8,435 nucleotides of DNA from positions 1 through 8,435 of the forward strand of contig CAJXSA010000159.1 of the NCBI GenBank assembly GCA_913060595.1, given 5' to 3'. The position numbers and the translations under genes were made by a program. Positions within the stretch are counted from its first letter, which is position 1; each line of letters starts with the position of its first letter. This DNA comes from an uncultured Ignavibacteria bacterium. Lineage in GTDB: Bacteria; Bacteroidota; Ignavibacteria; SZUA-365. Positions 1-6,205 of this stretch are shown in pieces. The notes under the pieces were generated by a model. That model did no database searches and was not told the DNA's origin. It was given only the letters and a program-made list of their open reading frames with translations.

Positions 1-196
1 TATCGAAGGTGATACCCTGCTGGCCGTTATTGGCCGAGATAGTCGGGTAGCATCCGAAATTGTATGTTCCCTGTGCCAGGGCTTCCTGTCCCGTCTGCGG
101 GAACAGCAGGAAAGCGAACAGCAGGGCAGCAGCGATGAGCGATGTCCGACGGGTGGAGTTGCCGTCGCGGACAAACATCGTAGCGCGATCTGTCAT
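1..196 (-). CDS. Secreted protein of unknown function, N-terminal part (cut by window start)
   Basis: Reading leftward from an ATG at 196-194, the frame stays open for 65 codons to the window edge. Seen: the first 41 or so residues form a classical Sec signal peptide. A basic n-region (residues 10-18, ending STRR) is followed by a hydrophobic core, SLIAAALLFAFLLF, and a small-residue cleavage site near ALAQ-GTYNFG. The mature part visible here (GTYNFGCYPTISANNG and a few more residues) is too short to assign to a family; it looks like the start of a beta-rich exported protein. The start at 196 is preferred because a GAGG ribosome-binding site sits 7 bases upstream. An alternative ATG at 178 has none but keeps the signal peptide. 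It is transcribed away from glmS. Function is not recognised; only export is supported. Confidence 0.72.
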   Translation of the reverse strand, partial: MTDRATMFVRDGNSTRRTSLIAAALLFAFLLFPQTGQEALAQGTYNFGCYPTISANNGQQGITFD

Positions 197-203
197 GAGA
201 TTG

Positions 204-207
204 CCTC
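204..207 (-). promoter_or_regulatory. Ribosome-binding site of the leftward secreted-protein gene
   Basis: On the minus strand the sequence ACGAGG precedes the ATG at 196-194, with its GAGG core 7 bases from the start. This decides in favour of that ATG over the in-frame ATG at 178. Confidence 0.55.
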
Positions 208-327
208 GTGTTTGGTGAGTAATTGGATGTGTATGTAACGCAGTTTCATGTGCTGATTATTCACATTCCTTGTCGCAAAGCAGTTCTTTCTTCGGTGGAA
301 ACTGTCTTGTTAAGATAGAATATGAAT

Positions 328-355
328 TGGACAGCGCAAAGTCAAGGGATATACA
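328..355 (+). promoter_or_regulatory. Weak candidate sigma-70-like promoter
   Basis: TGGACA (328-333) and TATACA (350-355) are separated by 16 bases and match the -35 and -10 consensus at 5 and 4 of 6 positions. It lies in the AT-rich half of the intergenic region, where such matches arise easily by chance. If real, it would start a transcript near 362, either a long glmS leader or a short RNA ending at the T run at 459-466. Confidence 0.22.
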
Positions 356-365
356 CAGTCACATT

Positions 366-384
366 CATGCTTGCATCATGCTTG
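366..384. repeat. Direct repeat CATGCTTG, period 11
   Basis: CATGCTTG occurs at 366-373 and again at 377-384, spaced by CAT, so the copies lie 11 bases apart, about one turn of the helix. A related ATGCTTTG follows at 402-409. The arrangement resembles tandem half-sites for a regulator binding one DNA face, but no regulator is known from this window. Confidence 0.5.
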
Positions 385-412
385 TAAAATATTACCAGGC
401 AATGCTTTGCGG

Positions 413-423
413 CGTATTATACG
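413..423. repeat. Short palindrome CGTAT-T-ATACG
   Basis: Five-base arms CGTAT and ATACG flank a single T. A further CGTATA at 449-454 is complementary to TATACG at 418-423, so the right half could instead pair across a 25-base loop, just ahead of the T8 run at 459-466. It may be operator-like or the stem of a weak terminator; the evidence is structural only. Confidence 0.35.
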
Positions 424-483
424 ACACCGCCACATCTCGCGTCCCCGCCGTATAGTGATTTTTTTTCACACAGAGAACAGAAG

Positions 484-502
484 CAACGTCTGAGTGACGT
501 TG
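484..502. repeat. Perfect 7-bp inverted repeat, 5-base loop
   Basis: CAACGTC (484-490) and GACGTTG (496-502) are perfect reverse complements around TGAGT. The size fits either a dimeric regulator operator or a small RNA hairpin. It is not followed by a T run, so it is not an intrinsic terminator on the plus strand. Confidence 0.5.
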
Positions 503-639
503 GACACGCTGGAAATTCTCTACTGCGTGAGATTATCTTCTGTGGCAGCAGGGATACATTCGCGTCCTCCGATGTGGTATGGGTCCTGCCGCAGTCATTG
601 CGTGCGTGCGCGGTGGCGGGAAAAGGGAGGGCATCGATG

Positions 640-685
640 TGACCGCTTCCGGGGCGCTTCCGCTACCTTGTTATTGAAGCGGTCA
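640..685. repeat. Perfect 10-bp inverted repeat overlapping the likely glmS promoter
   Basis: TGACCGCTTC (640-649) and GAAGCGGTCA (676-685) are exact reverse complements separated by 26 bases. A further CGCTTCC at 655-661 repeats the CGCTTCC of the left arm (644-650), 11 bases on. The right arm falls between the proposed -35 and -10 elements of the promoter at 668-698, which is where a repressor site would block initiation. Alternatively, in a transcript started further upstream it would form a 10-bp stem. Confidence 0.6.
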
Positions 686-698
686 AATACTATGTTTT
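668..698 (+). promoter_or_regulatory. Candidate promoter for the glmS-nadA operon
   Basis: TTGTTA at 668-673 is followed after 17 bases by TATGTT at 691-696, a fair sigma-70 match. Read by the Bacteroidota rule (TTG near -33, TAnnTTTG near -7), TTG at 668-670 lies 20 bases before TATGTTTT at 691-698, one mismatch from consensus. Initiation would fall near 705, giving a leader of roughly 70 bases before the glmS ATG. Inferred from motif and position only. Confidence 0.38.
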
Positions 699-727
699 AC
701 GTTCATATCACGTCGCGTGCGGGACGC

Positions 728-737
728 AATGATCATT
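728..737. repeat. 10-bp palindrome AATGATCATT in the glmS leader
   Basis: A fully self-complementary decamer lies 39 bases upstream of the glmS start and downstream of the proposed promoter. It could be a dimer binding site; a palindrome of this length could also be chance. Confidence 0.3.
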
Positions 738-760
738 CTCCCGTGCTTCCACGAAACAGC

Positions 761-765
761 GGAGA
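761..765 (+). promoter_or_regulatory. Ribosome-binding site of glmS
   Basis: GGAGA lies 11 bases upstream of the ATG at 777. The spacing is somewhat long but usable. It supports starting at the ATG that places Cys directly after Met, rather than the upstream in-frame start at 717. Confidence 0.5.
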
Positions 766-776
766 CAGCAGCATAT

Positions 777-2612
777 ATGTGTGGGATTCTCGGGTACATC
801 GGCTTCCAGGAGGTCGCACCCATCGTCGTCACGGGACTCAAGCGCATGGAATACCGCGGGTACGATTCCGCGGGACTCGCAACTCTCAATGACGGACGCG
901 TCGACATTCTGAAGCGCGCCGGAAAAGTCGCGGACCTGGAAAATCTCGTCGAACTCCATCCGCTCTCCTCGACCATTGGCATCGGGCATACGCGCTGGGC
1001 GACGCATGGCGTGCCGAATGACACGAATGCGCATCCCCATGTGGATCATACCGGCAGCATCGCCCTTGTGCACAACGGCATCATCGAAAACCACGCCGCC
1101 ATCCGTCAGCGTCTTCAGCGCGACGGTGTCGCTTTTCACACCGATACCGATACCGAAGCCCTGGTCCAGCTGATTTCCGCCTTCTATGATATTACGCATG
1201 ATTTCGAGCAGGCTGTTCGCCTCGCCCTCAACGAAATCGACGGCACCTTCGGCATCGTGGTCATTTCCAAGCACGAACCCGACAAGCTGATTGCTGCGCG
1301 CAGGGGGAGTCCGCTCGTGCTGGGAATCAACGACGGCGAGTACTTCATCGCCTCCGACGCATCGGCCATCGTGGGCCATACGCGCCAGGTCATATTCCTC
1401 GAAGATGACGACGTCGCCACCGTGACGCGGGAAGGGTATGAAGTGAAGACGCTTGGCGACGAGGTGGTCGAGCACGAAATTGAGGAAATCACCTACGACA
1501 TCGAACAGATAGAAAAAGGCGGTTACGAGCATTTCATGCTCAAGGAAATCCACGAGCAGGCACAGACCATCATGGATTCGATGCGCGGACGCCTGATCAT
1601 GGACAAGGGGACGGCGAAGCTCGGCGGATTGCGCGAGGTGCTCCCCGTGCTCAATAATGCCCGACGCATCATCATCACCGCATGCGGAACTTCCTGGCAT
1701 GCGGGCCTCGTCGGAGAGTACATGCTCGAGCATTACGCGCGCATTCCCGTCGAGGTGGAATACGCGTCCGAGTTCCGCTACCGCGATCCCATCATCAACG
1801 AAGACGACGTCGTCATCGCCATCAGCCAGAGCGGGGAAACGGCCGATACCCTCGCCGCGCTCCGTGAAGCCAAGCTCCGCGGCGCCACCGTCATCGGCAT
1901 CTGCAACGTTGTCGGTTCCACCATCGCCCGCGAGACGCATGCCGGTGTCTATATACACGCGGGCCCGGAGATCGGTGTCGCATCCACGAAGGCCTTCACC
2001 GCGCAATTGGTGGCCCTCTCGCTGCTGACGCTGATGCTGGGACGCAACCGAGGCTTCATCAGTATCGAAGAGGGACGGGAATTCGCCAGGGAACTGATGA
2101 CCATTCCCTCGAAGGTGGAGCAGATCCTCGAGGATACCGCGCCAATTCAGACGCTGGCCGAACGATACTATGAGACATCCAACGCGCTGTACCTCGGCCG
2201 CGGCTACAACTTCCCATCCGCACTGGAGGGAGCGCTCAAGCTGAAGGAAATATCCTATATCCATGCGGAAGGCTATCCTGCCGCGGAAATGAAGCACGGC
2301 CCCATCGCTCTGATCGATGAGAACATGCCCGTCGTCTTCATCGCGCCGCAGGACCGCATCCATGAAAAAGTCATCAGCAATATCCAGGAAGTGAAAGCAC
2401 GCAAGGGACAGGTGATCGCAATCGTCAATCACGAGGACGATGTGATCGACGGCATGGCGGATCACGTGATCTGCATTCCGCGCACCCTCGATTTTCTTTC
2501 GCCGATGCTGACCAGCATTCCGCTGCAGCTGCTGGCGTATTACATCGCGGTCAGGCGCGGCTGTGACGTGGACCAGCCCCGCAACCTCGCGAAAAGCGTG
2601 ACCGTGGAATAG
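777..2612 (+). CDS. glmS: Glutamine-fructose-6-phosphate aminotransferase (isomerizing)
   Basis: GlmS makes glucosamine-6-phosphate from fructose-6-phosphate and glutamine, the first committed step to UDP-GlcNAc for peptidoglycan and lipopolysaccharide; it is cytoplasmic. The product is 611 residues, close to the 609 of E. coli GlmS. The start at 777 is chosen because MCGILGYIG places the catalytic N-terminal-nucleophile Cys at position 2, to be exposed by Met removal. The frame runs open upstream to 717, but that start would bury the Cys. Glutaminase domain, about 2-240: GIGHTRWATHG (68-78), HNGIIEN (99-105) and TDTEAL (124-129). First SIS domain: TACGTSWHAG (301-310), ISQSGETADT (349-358) and ASTKAFTAQ (402-410). 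Second SIS domain: LKEISYIHAEGY (489-500) with catalytic Glu491, and EMKHGPIALI (504-513) with His507. The family C-terminal tail PRNLAKSVTVE closes it. All key residues are present. It is followed after 20 bases by nadA, probably in one operon. Confidence 0.98.
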   Translation: MCGILGYIGFQEVAPIVVTGLKRMEYRGYDSAGLATLNDGRVDILKRAGKVADLENLVELHPLSSTIGIGHTRWATHGVPNDTNAHPHVDHTGSIALVHNGIIENHAAIRQRLQRDGVAFHTDTDTEALVQLISAFYDITHDFEQAVRLALNEIDGTFGIVVISKHEPDKLIAARRGSPLVLGINDGEYFIASDASAIVGHTRQVIFLEDDDVATVTREGYEVKTLGDEVVEHEIEEITYDIEQIEKGGYEHFMLKEIHEQAQTIMDSMRGRLIMDKGTAKLGGLREVLPVLNNARRIIITACGTSWHAGLVGEYMLEHYARIPVEVEYASEFRYRDPIINEDDVVIAISQSGETADTLAALREAKLRGATVIGICNVVGSTIARETHAGVYIHAGPEIGVASTKAFTAQLVALSLLTLMLGRNRGFISIEEGREFARELMTIPSKVEQILEDTAPIQTLAERYYETSNALYLGRGYNFPSALEGALKLKEISYIHAEGYPAAEMKHGPIALIDENMPVVFIAPQDRIHEKVISNIQEVKARKGQVIAIVNHEDDVIDGMADHVICIPRTLDFLSPMLTSIPLQLLAYYIAVRRGCDVDQPRNLAKSVTVE

Positions 2613-2618
2613 ACTGCC

Positions 2619-2625
2619 GGAAGGA
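2619..2625 (+). promoter_or_regulatory. Ribosome-binding site of nadA
   Basis: GGAAGGA lies 7 bases before a GTG at 2633. This strong site is what fixes the GTG as the nadA start; the next in-frame ATG comes 13 codons later. Confidence 0.7.
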
Positions 2626-2632
2626 CCGTACT

Positions 2633-3643
2633 GTGATAGCGACCGAACCAGTCGATCAGAAAACGCTTGACATGACGCGGGAAATCCTGCGCATGAAGGA
2701 GGAAATGCGGGCGGTGATCCTGGCCCACTACTACCAGGATTCCATCATCCAGGACATCGCCGACATACGCGGTGACAGCTTTGAGCTTTCGCGGCGGGCG
2801 CGTGAAGTGGACGCCGATGTCATCGTCTTCGCCGGAGTGCATTTCATGGCGGAGACAGCGAAAATCCTCAATCCCGGAAAAACCGTGCTGCTGCCGGACA
2901 TGAACGCCGGCTGTTCCCTGGCCGAGAGCGCGCCTGCGCATCTTTTTCGCCGCTTTCGCGAACAGCACCCGGATCACCTGGCGGTCACCTATATCAACTG
3001 CACGGCCGAAGTCAAGGCCCTCAGCGACATCATCTGCACCTCCAGCAGCGCCGAGCGGATTCTATCGCGGCTTCCCGGGGATATGCCGATCATTTTCGCG
3101 CCGGACAAGAATCTCGGGAATTACGTCCGTCAGAAAACGGGCCGCAATCTTCTGCTCTGGCAGGGAGTCTGCACGGTGCACGAGCAGTTCAGCGCGCAGC
3201 GCATCGCCGTACTTCGCGCGGAAACGCCTGATGCCGAAGTGATCGCGCATCCGGAATGCGAGGGTGTGGTGCTGCAGCAGGCGGACTTCGTCGGATCCAC
3301 GGGCGCCCTGCTCCAGCATGTGCAGAAGAGCGCGGCACGACGCTTCATCGTCGCAACCGAGTCCGGCATACTGCATCAGATGAAGCTTGCCGCACCGGAG
3401 AAGGAGTTCATCGCCGCGCCGCCGGACAACGGCTGCGCATGCAACATCTGCGATTACATGAAAGTGAACACCCTCGAGAAGCTGTACCTGTGCATGAAAA
3501 ACCGCAGCCCGGAGATTACCGTCGAGGAGAATCTGCGGATCCGCGCACTGCGTCCCATCGAGCGCATGCTCGAGCTTGCGGACGCCGACGCGCAGCAGGC
3601 CGCGGATATTGTCCGGGAAATCCGGCTTCCATTCGAAGCGTGA
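2633..3643 (+). CDS. nadA: Quinolinate synthase A
   Basis: NadA condenses iminoaspartate (from NadB) with dihydroxyacetone phosphate to give quinolinate, the precursor of NAD; it is a cytoplasmic, oxygen-sensitive [4Fe-4S] enzyme. The product is 336 residues, typical of the family, and starts at a GTG. Seen: ILAHYYQ (29-35), the family N-terminal motif; FMAETAKILNP (71-81); MNAGCSLAE (90-98); YINCTAEVKAL (120-130); APDKNLGNYV (156-165); LLWQGVCTVHEQF (174-186); HPEC (206-209); FVGSTGAL (219-226); and CACNICDYMK (268-277). By alignment to characterised NadA proteins, the cluster ligands should be Cys94, Cys180 and Cys273, all present. Cys268 and Cys270 give this protein a CxCxxC run near the last ligand, similar in place to the CxxCxxC of E. 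coli NadA. It lies 20 bases after glmS. nadB and nadC are not in the window. Confidence 0.97.
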   Translation: MIATEPVDQKTLDMTREILRMKEEMRAVILAHYYQDSIIQDIADIRGDSFELSRRAREVDADVIVFAGVHFMAETAKILNPGKTVLLPDMNAGCSLAESAPAHLFRRFREQHPDHLAVTYINCTAEVKALSDIICTSSSAERILSRLPGDMPIIFAPDKNLGNYVRQKTGRNLLLWQGVCTVHEQFSAQRIAVLRAETPDAEVIAHPECEGVVLQQADFVGSTGALLQHVQKSAARRFIVATESGILHQMKLAAPEKEFIAAPPDNGCACNICDYMKVNTLEKLYLCMKNRSPEITVEENLRIRALRPIERMLELADADAQQAADIVREIRLPFEA

Positions 3644-3689
3644 CGCAAGAAAATATCCGGTATCGATCATACATTCGTTCTCATCAAAC

Positions 3690-3693
3690 GAGG
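3690..3693 (+). promoter_or_regulatory. Ribosome-binding site of the FG-GAP protein gene
   Basis: GAGG lies 5 bases before the ATG at 3699, in the 55-base gap after nadA. It supports that ATG, which begins directly with a signal peptide, over an in-frame ATG at 3576 inside nadA. I see no terminator in the gap, so read-through from nadA is possible. Confidence 0.5.
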
Positions 3694-3698
3694 TTCCC

Positions 3699-6122
3699 AT
3701 GAAGAAACTGTTCCTGATTGCCCTGATGTTCGCGGCGATGACGGGCAGCGCCGGCGCGCAGCAGATCGTCGACCTGTTCCATTACCAGCCCGAACAGAAT
3801 TACTTTGTTCTCAACTTCCCGCCCGGATCCATGTCCGTCGCGCGCTTCGACCTCGAACGCGCCGCGAAACTGCATGAGATCAACGTGTGGTTCTCACCCG
3901 CGCAGGGCGCCACGTCCGGCGACAGTGTCAACGTGTACCTCTTCGGCAGGGAAGGCGGCGGTGCCTTTCCCCTTCTTCTGCAGCCCATCGTGACCATCAA
4001 GGCGTGGATTCCCGCGGAAACGAACACGCTGGTGCGCTTCGGCATCCCCGATCCGAAAATCACCTTCATTCGCCCCAGCAATTTCTTTGTCGGCGTGCAG
4101 GTCCTCGGTTCGAACATGAAAGTGCGCATGGACCGTTACACGCAGCTGCCGGACTGTGCCACGAGCGAAGGTGATACCCTGTACCACAGCTCATACTGGC
4201 AGCCGGTCAATCCCCCGTACATTCCCTACGGCGCGTCCTTTACCGGCGGTGTGGCCATCAACAACTGGTATATCGGGGCCAAAGTCGAGTATCTCGATCC
4301 TCCCGAGACGTTCTTCACCAATGCCACGCTGCTCGCGGGCGTGAATGCCATGCCAGAAGGACGCCGCGTCAGCTGGGGTGACTACGACGGTGACGGATTC
4401 CAGGACCTCATCTACGGTTCACACCTGTACAAGAACGACGGTGACGGCAGCTTCACCGACGTCGGTGCCGCGGCCGGATACGACGGCGGCAGCGACGTGA
4501 ACATGTTCGCCGACGTCGACAACGACGGAGATCTGGACATCGTCTGCCAGCCCGACAACATCATCTACATCAACGACGAAGGCAGCTTCACCAAGGACAC
4601 CGAGCCGGGCTTCGGCATCAGCCGCAACACCACGGCGATGACGTTCGCGGATTACGACATGGACAAGTACATCGATCTCTTCGTGGCGAACGGGGAATAC
4701 ATGTACAAGCAGAATCCGCAGAATCCGAACGATTCCGCGCTGGTCCGTGGCGCCGCCTGGGAAGCGTTTTTCTACGGGAATTCCCAGAACGGAAAATTCC
4801 GTGACATCAAGGGCATGGTCCTCGGCGGCTACCGCGCCGGACAGTACGGACGCGACCCGTATGATCAGCAGGTGCTCGTGACCGGCTACCGTCCCATCAC
4901 CGGTGCGAACTGGGTGGACATCGACGGCGACGGCGATCTCGACCTTTATGCGTCCAACAATCGCCTGCAGCCGAACTTCCTGTTCGAGAATCAGGGCACG
5001 GGCTTCCTTCGCGAAGTCTCCTCCCTGCACACGATTCAGGGTGTGATCAAAACCAACCCGGACTATGTCGGCCTGTTCGGCAACTCCCGCGGCTGCGATT
5101 TCGCCGATTACGACAACGACGGCGATCCTGATCTGCTCGTCGGTGAGGCCGTCGAGCGCTGGCGCCTTCCCGCCGGTGACCAGACCGCCGTGTGGACCAA
5201 CTCCGGTCCCCCGAACAGCCAGTTCTCCCAGGTTCCGAATACGACGAGCAAGCTCGGCTTCAACCTGTACGACGGCGATGTCGCATGGGGCGATTTCGAC
5301 AATGACGGTCTCTACGACGTGCTCGTCACGCCGGGTGAAAACTGCTTCAACGCATCGCTGTACAAGCAGAATCCCGACCGCAGCTTCACCAATGTGACCT
5401 ACGAAGCAGGCATCGACGCGGTGAACAGCCTCGGCGTCGCCTGGGCCGATTACGACAACGACGGTGATCTCGACGTGGCCCTCGCCACGGAGACGGGCCT
5501 CCGCCTGTATCGCAACGACATGGCCGGAACCGGCAACTGGGTCGGATTCAATCTTCGCAGCATCAATTCCAACGCATACGCCATCGGTGCGAAGATCGAA
5601 GTCGTCGCCGGCGGAAGCACATACACCCGCTGGGTGACCGCAGGCAAGGGCGCCGGCTCGCAGCAGCCGTACGTGCAGTATGTCGGACTCGGCACGACGT
5701 CGGCCATCGACTCGGTCATGGTGCGCTGGCCGGACGGCAAGACGCTGACGCTCAACGACGTCGACATCAACATGATACACGACGTCACCGAGCAGCCGCC
5801 GGTTTCCGTCGGCGGAAATCCCGCGGCACCGGTCGCCATGCAGCTGCAGCAGAACTATCCCAATCCGTTCTCGCAGGGCAGCCACGGTGCGACGCGCATC
5901 GCCTTCACCCTTGACGGACAGGACGATGTGGCCCTCCGCATTTACGACGCGCGCGGCGCCCTGGTGCGCACGCTTGTCGAGGACAGCCGCAGCGCCGGCA
6001 CGCATGCCGTCAGCTGGGACGGCCGAGACAACGCCGGTGTGACCGTTGCGAGCGGGAGCTACCGCTACGTGCTGACGGTCAACGGTCAGACGGCCGTTCG
6101 CAGCATGGTGGTCGTGCGATAA
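3699..6122 (+). CDS. Secreted FG-GAP/VCBS repeat protein with ASPIC/UnbV domain and T9SS-type C-terminal domain
   Basis: 807 residues. Residues 1-20 are a signal peptide (MKKLFLIALMFAAM, cleavage near SAGA-QQ). Residues 22-205 form a beta-rich domain I do not recognise. Residues 222-608 carry seven aspartate-rich calcium-type loops (DxDxDGxxD), starting at Asp228, 272, 318, 407, 470, 532 and 584, typical of FG-GAP/VCBS blades; seven fits a closed seven-bladed propeller. The third, DYDMDKYID, keeps its acidic residues but lacks the glycine. Residues 613-695 match the ASPIC/UnbV domain (YAIGAKIEVVAGG, VRWPDGK) that often follows such repeats. Residues 714-807 (QQNYPNPF, then a FlgD-like Ig fold ending SMVVVR) resemble the T9SS type A sorting domain, so export across the outer membrane is inferred. 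The family has no single function; binding or adhesion is plausible, and no catalytic site is seen. The start was set by the signal peptide and GAGG. A terminator follows. Confidence 0.93.
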   Translation: MKKLFLIALMFAAMTGSAGAQQIVDLFHYQPEQNYFVLNFPPGSMSVARFDLERAAKLHEINVWFSPAQGATSGDSVNVYLFGREGGGAFPLLLQPIVTIKAWIPAETNTLVRFGIPDPKITFIRPSNFFVGVQVLGSNMKVRMDRYTQLPDCATSEGDTLYHSSYWQPVNPPYIPYGASFTGGVAINNWYIGAKVEYLDPPETFFTNATLLAGVNAMPEGRRVSWGDYDGDGFQDLIYGSHLYKNDGDGSFTDVGAAAGYDGGSDVNMFADVDNDGDLDIVCQPDNIIYINDEGSFTKDTEPGFGISRNTTAMTFADYDMDKYIDLFVANGEYMYKQNPQNPNDSALVRGAAWEAFFYGNSQNGKFRDIKGMVLGGYRAGQYGRDPYDQQVLVTGYRPITGANWVDIDGDGDLDLYASNNRLQPNFLFENQGTGFLREVSSLHTIQGVIKTNPDYVGLFGNSRGCDFADYDNDGDPDLLVGEAVERWRLPAGDQTAVWTNSGPPNSQFSQVPNTTSKLGFNLYDGDVAWGDFDNDGLYDVLVTPGENCFNASLYKQNPDRSFTNVTYEAGIDAVNSLGVAWADYDNDGDLDVALATETGLRLYRNDMAGTGNWVGFNLRSINSNAYAIGAKIEVVAGGSTYTRWVTAGKGAGSQQPYVQYVGLGTTSAIDSVMVRWPDGKTLTLNDVDINMIHDVTEQPPVSVGGNPAAPVAMQLQQNYPNPFSQGSHGATRIAFTLDGQDDVALRIYDARGALVRTLVEDSRSAGTHAVSWDGRDNAGVTVASGSYRYVLTVNGQTAVRSMVVVR

Positions 6123-6125
6123 TCC

Positions 6126-6141
6126 TTTCGCGGAAGCGAAA
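6126..6141 (+). other. Small hairpin with GGAA tetraloop
   Basis: TTTCGC (6126-6131) and GCGAAA (6136-6141) pair perfectly around GGAA, a GNRA-type tetraloop, 3 bases after the stop codon of the FG-GAP gene. No T run follows, so it is not a terminator by itself; it could protect the 3' end of the message. Confidence 0.4.
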
Positions 6142-6154
6142 AAATGAATACTAT

Positions 6155-6187
6155 AACGGACCCGCATTCGCGGGTCCGTTCTCTTTT
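6155..6187 (+). terminator. Strong intrinsic terminator after the FG-GAP gene
   Basis: An 11-bp perfect stem, AACGGACCCGC (6155-6165) with GCGGGTCCGTT (6170-6180), closes on the 4-base loop ATTC and is followed by TTCTCTTTT. It lies 32 bases after the stop codon and should end transcripts of the upstream gene. It ends where the next coding frame could begin. Confidence 0.88.
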
Positions 6188-6205
6188 ATGCCTGACGCCC
6201 GATCA

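Larger units (their letters stand above)
197..776. other. Divergent intergenic region without a convincing gene
   Basis: About 580 bases separate the two divergent genes. The part from about 204 to 470 is clearly more AT-rich than the flanking genes and ends in a run of eight T at 459-466; the part from 480 to 776 is GC-richer. Short open frames cross it (270-455 from a TTG, and 494-892 running into glmS in another frame), but neither has a ribosome-binding site or a protein-like composition, so I do not call them. It holds several inverted and direct repeats and a candidate promoter, listed separately. I see no tRNA, riboswitch or glmS ribozyme. Confidence 0.7.

Noticed and set aside
270..455. 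61-codon open frame starting at a TTG in the intergenic region
   Set aside because: It lacks a ribosome-binding site, has no recognisable motif and lies in AT-rich DNA full of repeats. Composition gives no sign of coding.
197..776. glmS ribozyme in the glmS leader
   Set aside because: The conserved core sequence and cleavage-site context of the ribozyme are not seen, and the ribozyme is mainly known from Firmicutes.
494..892. 132-codon open frame running into glmS in a different frame
   Set aside because: It overlaps the start of glmS, is rich in Arg, His and Ser as expected of an out-of-frame reading of GC-rich DNA, and has no domain.
708..2465. 585-codon open frame antisense to glmS
   Set aside because: glmS is certain from its full set of catalytic motifs; the antisense frame is a typical mirror of GC-rich coding DNA and shows no family features.
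3644..3698. Promoter in the gap between nadA and the FG-GAP gene
   Set aside because: TACATTCG at 3670-3677 is near the Bacteroidota -7 motif, but no TTG stands at the right distance upstream. A promoter here is possible but not supported.
4166..4181. 16-base exact match CGAAGGTGATACCCTG shared with positions 4-19
   Set aside because: The two copies code on opposite strands in different proteins and the match does not extend. It is uncommon but possible by chance in a window of this size, and shows no mobile-element signature.
5103..5464. 20-base exact repeat at 5103-5122 and 5445-5464
   Set aside because: Both copies encode the same ADYDNDG calcium-loop motif in frame, so the repeat is explained by the FG-GAP repeats of the protein.
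4419..6167. 582-codon open frame antisense to the FG-GAP gene
   Set aside because: It reflects the aspartate-rich repeats read backwards (strings of Val, Ala, Ile and His) and crosses the terminator at 6155-6187. No start signal.
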